Source of the DNA: an uncultured Eubacteriales bacterium
Lineage (GTDB): Bacteria; Bacillota; Clostridia; Oscillospirales; Oscillospiraceae
NCBI GenBank assembly: GCA_900551495.1
Contig: URWG01000116.1
Coordinates: 1-5,907, forward strand
Length of the DNA stretch: 5,907 bases
Direction: 5' to 3'
The notes under the pieces were generated by a model. It saw only the letters and a program-made list of their open reading frames with translations. It made no database searches and was not told where the DNA came from. Shown piece after piece: positions 5,797 through 5,907 of the stretch (its first letter is position 1; every line of letters starts with the position of its first letter). A program made the position numbers and the translations under genes.

Positions 5797-5827
5797 ACGG
5801 GGGTTCAACTCCCCCCACCTCCACCAG

Positions 5828-5867
5828 AAGTCCACCGTAATTTTGATAGAATTACGGTGGACTTTTT
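5828..5867 (+). terminator. Intrinsic terminator of ssrA
   Basis: AAGTCCACCGTAATT (5828-5842) and its perfect reverse complement (5850-5864) form a 15-pair stem with a 7-base loop, TTGATAG. TTTTT (5863-5867) follows on the plus strand. It begins one base after the tmRNA CCA end, so transcription stops at once and the mature 3' end needs only trimming. Because the left arm begins with AA, it could also work weakly from the minus strand. Confidence 0.93.
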
Positions 5868-5873
5868 CTATGC

Positions 5874-5888
5874 CCGAAAACAGCTTGA
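5874..5888 (-). repeat. Inverted repeat arm beyond the ssrA terminator
   Basis: CCGAAAACAGCTTGA on the plus strand is a 15-base perfect inverted copy of tmRNA bases 5782-5796. It starts six bases after the T-run of the terminator. The last 40 bases of the window hold no gene that I can recognise. Confidence 0.8.
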
Positions 5889-5907
5889 AATAAGGCTTAT
5901 CGGCTGG

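Larger units (their letters stand above)
5477..5826 (+). ncRNA. ssrA: Transfer-messenger RNA (tmRNA)
   Basis: tmRNA acts with SmpB to free stalled ribosomes and to add a degradation tag to the unfinished protein. The 350-base RNA has the classic ends: 5' GGGGGTG (5477-5483) pairs with CACCTCC (5816-5822) to form the acceptor stem with one G-U pair, followed by encoded ACCA (5823-5826). The conserved D-like segment CGGTTTCGACGGGG lies at 5487-5500. The T arm has a five-pair G/C stem (5799-5803 with 5811-5815) and the loop TTCAACT (5804-5810). GGCAGGAA (5508-5515) can pair with TTCCTGTC (about 5776-5783) as helix P2. The tag reading frame is at 5571-5600, its stop in a GCTGC/GCAGC hairpin. It is a one-piece, not permuted, tmRNA. 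I find no convincing promoter in the 155 bases after ppiB. Confidence 0.97.

Noticed and set aside
5780..5907. Genomic island attachment site at the ssrA 3' end
   Set aside because: No direct repeat of the tmRNA 3' end and no integrase is seen in the short stretch available; only an inverted 15-base copy is present.

Overview
The window looks like chromosomal core DNA from a low-abundance-annotated Gram-positive anaerobe of the class Clostridia, most plausibly the Oscillospiraceae/Ruminococcaceae. This rests on the protein styles (a clostridial Y-family polymerase opening with DVNSAF, a CwlD-type amidase, and a tmRNA tag ending in YALAA), on strong GGAGG ribosome binding sites, and on a base composition that I judge by eye (not counted) to be near 58-60% GC. 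No phage or plasmid genes are visible.

Left half, minus strand (read from right to left): an SOS-type promoter at 3513-3541 carries a LexA operator between its -35 and -10 boxes. It drives a small unrecognised 86-residue protein (3230-3490), whose stop overlaps the start of a Y-family translesion polymerase (1971-3230). After a 76-base gap without a clear terminator, a second near-consensus promoter (1866-1894) drives a CwlD-like cell wall amidase (1095-1805). That gene overlaps the start of radA by 11 bases. radA runs off the left edge and is frameshifted in the linker between its zinc finger and its ATPase domain.

Right half, plus strand: back to back with the SOS promoter, a second promoter (3563-3591) drives a HAD-family hydrolase (3619-4275). 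An extended -10 promoter then leads into smpB (4324-4782), whose stop overlaps the start of a cyclophilin-type peptidyl-prolyl isomerase (4782-5321). A 101-bp MITE-like palindromic element (5357-5457) sits between ppiB and the tmRNA gene ssrA (5477-5826). ssrA encodes the likely tag DNNQYALAA and is followed at once by a strong intrinsic terminator (5828-5867). Beyond the terminator lies a 15-base perfect inverted copy of a segment of the tmRNA 3' region.

Functionally there are two themes. One is DNA damage tolerance and repair (LexA-controlled polymerase cassette, RadA). The other is trans-translation, with the protein SmpB and its RNA partner ssrA kept within about 700 bases of each other, together with a protein-folding enzyme. 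I see no wholly new system. The points most worth a second look are the small SOS-controlled partner of the polymerase, the radA frameshift, the MITE placed where the ssrA promoter would be expected, and the inverted tmRNA copy.
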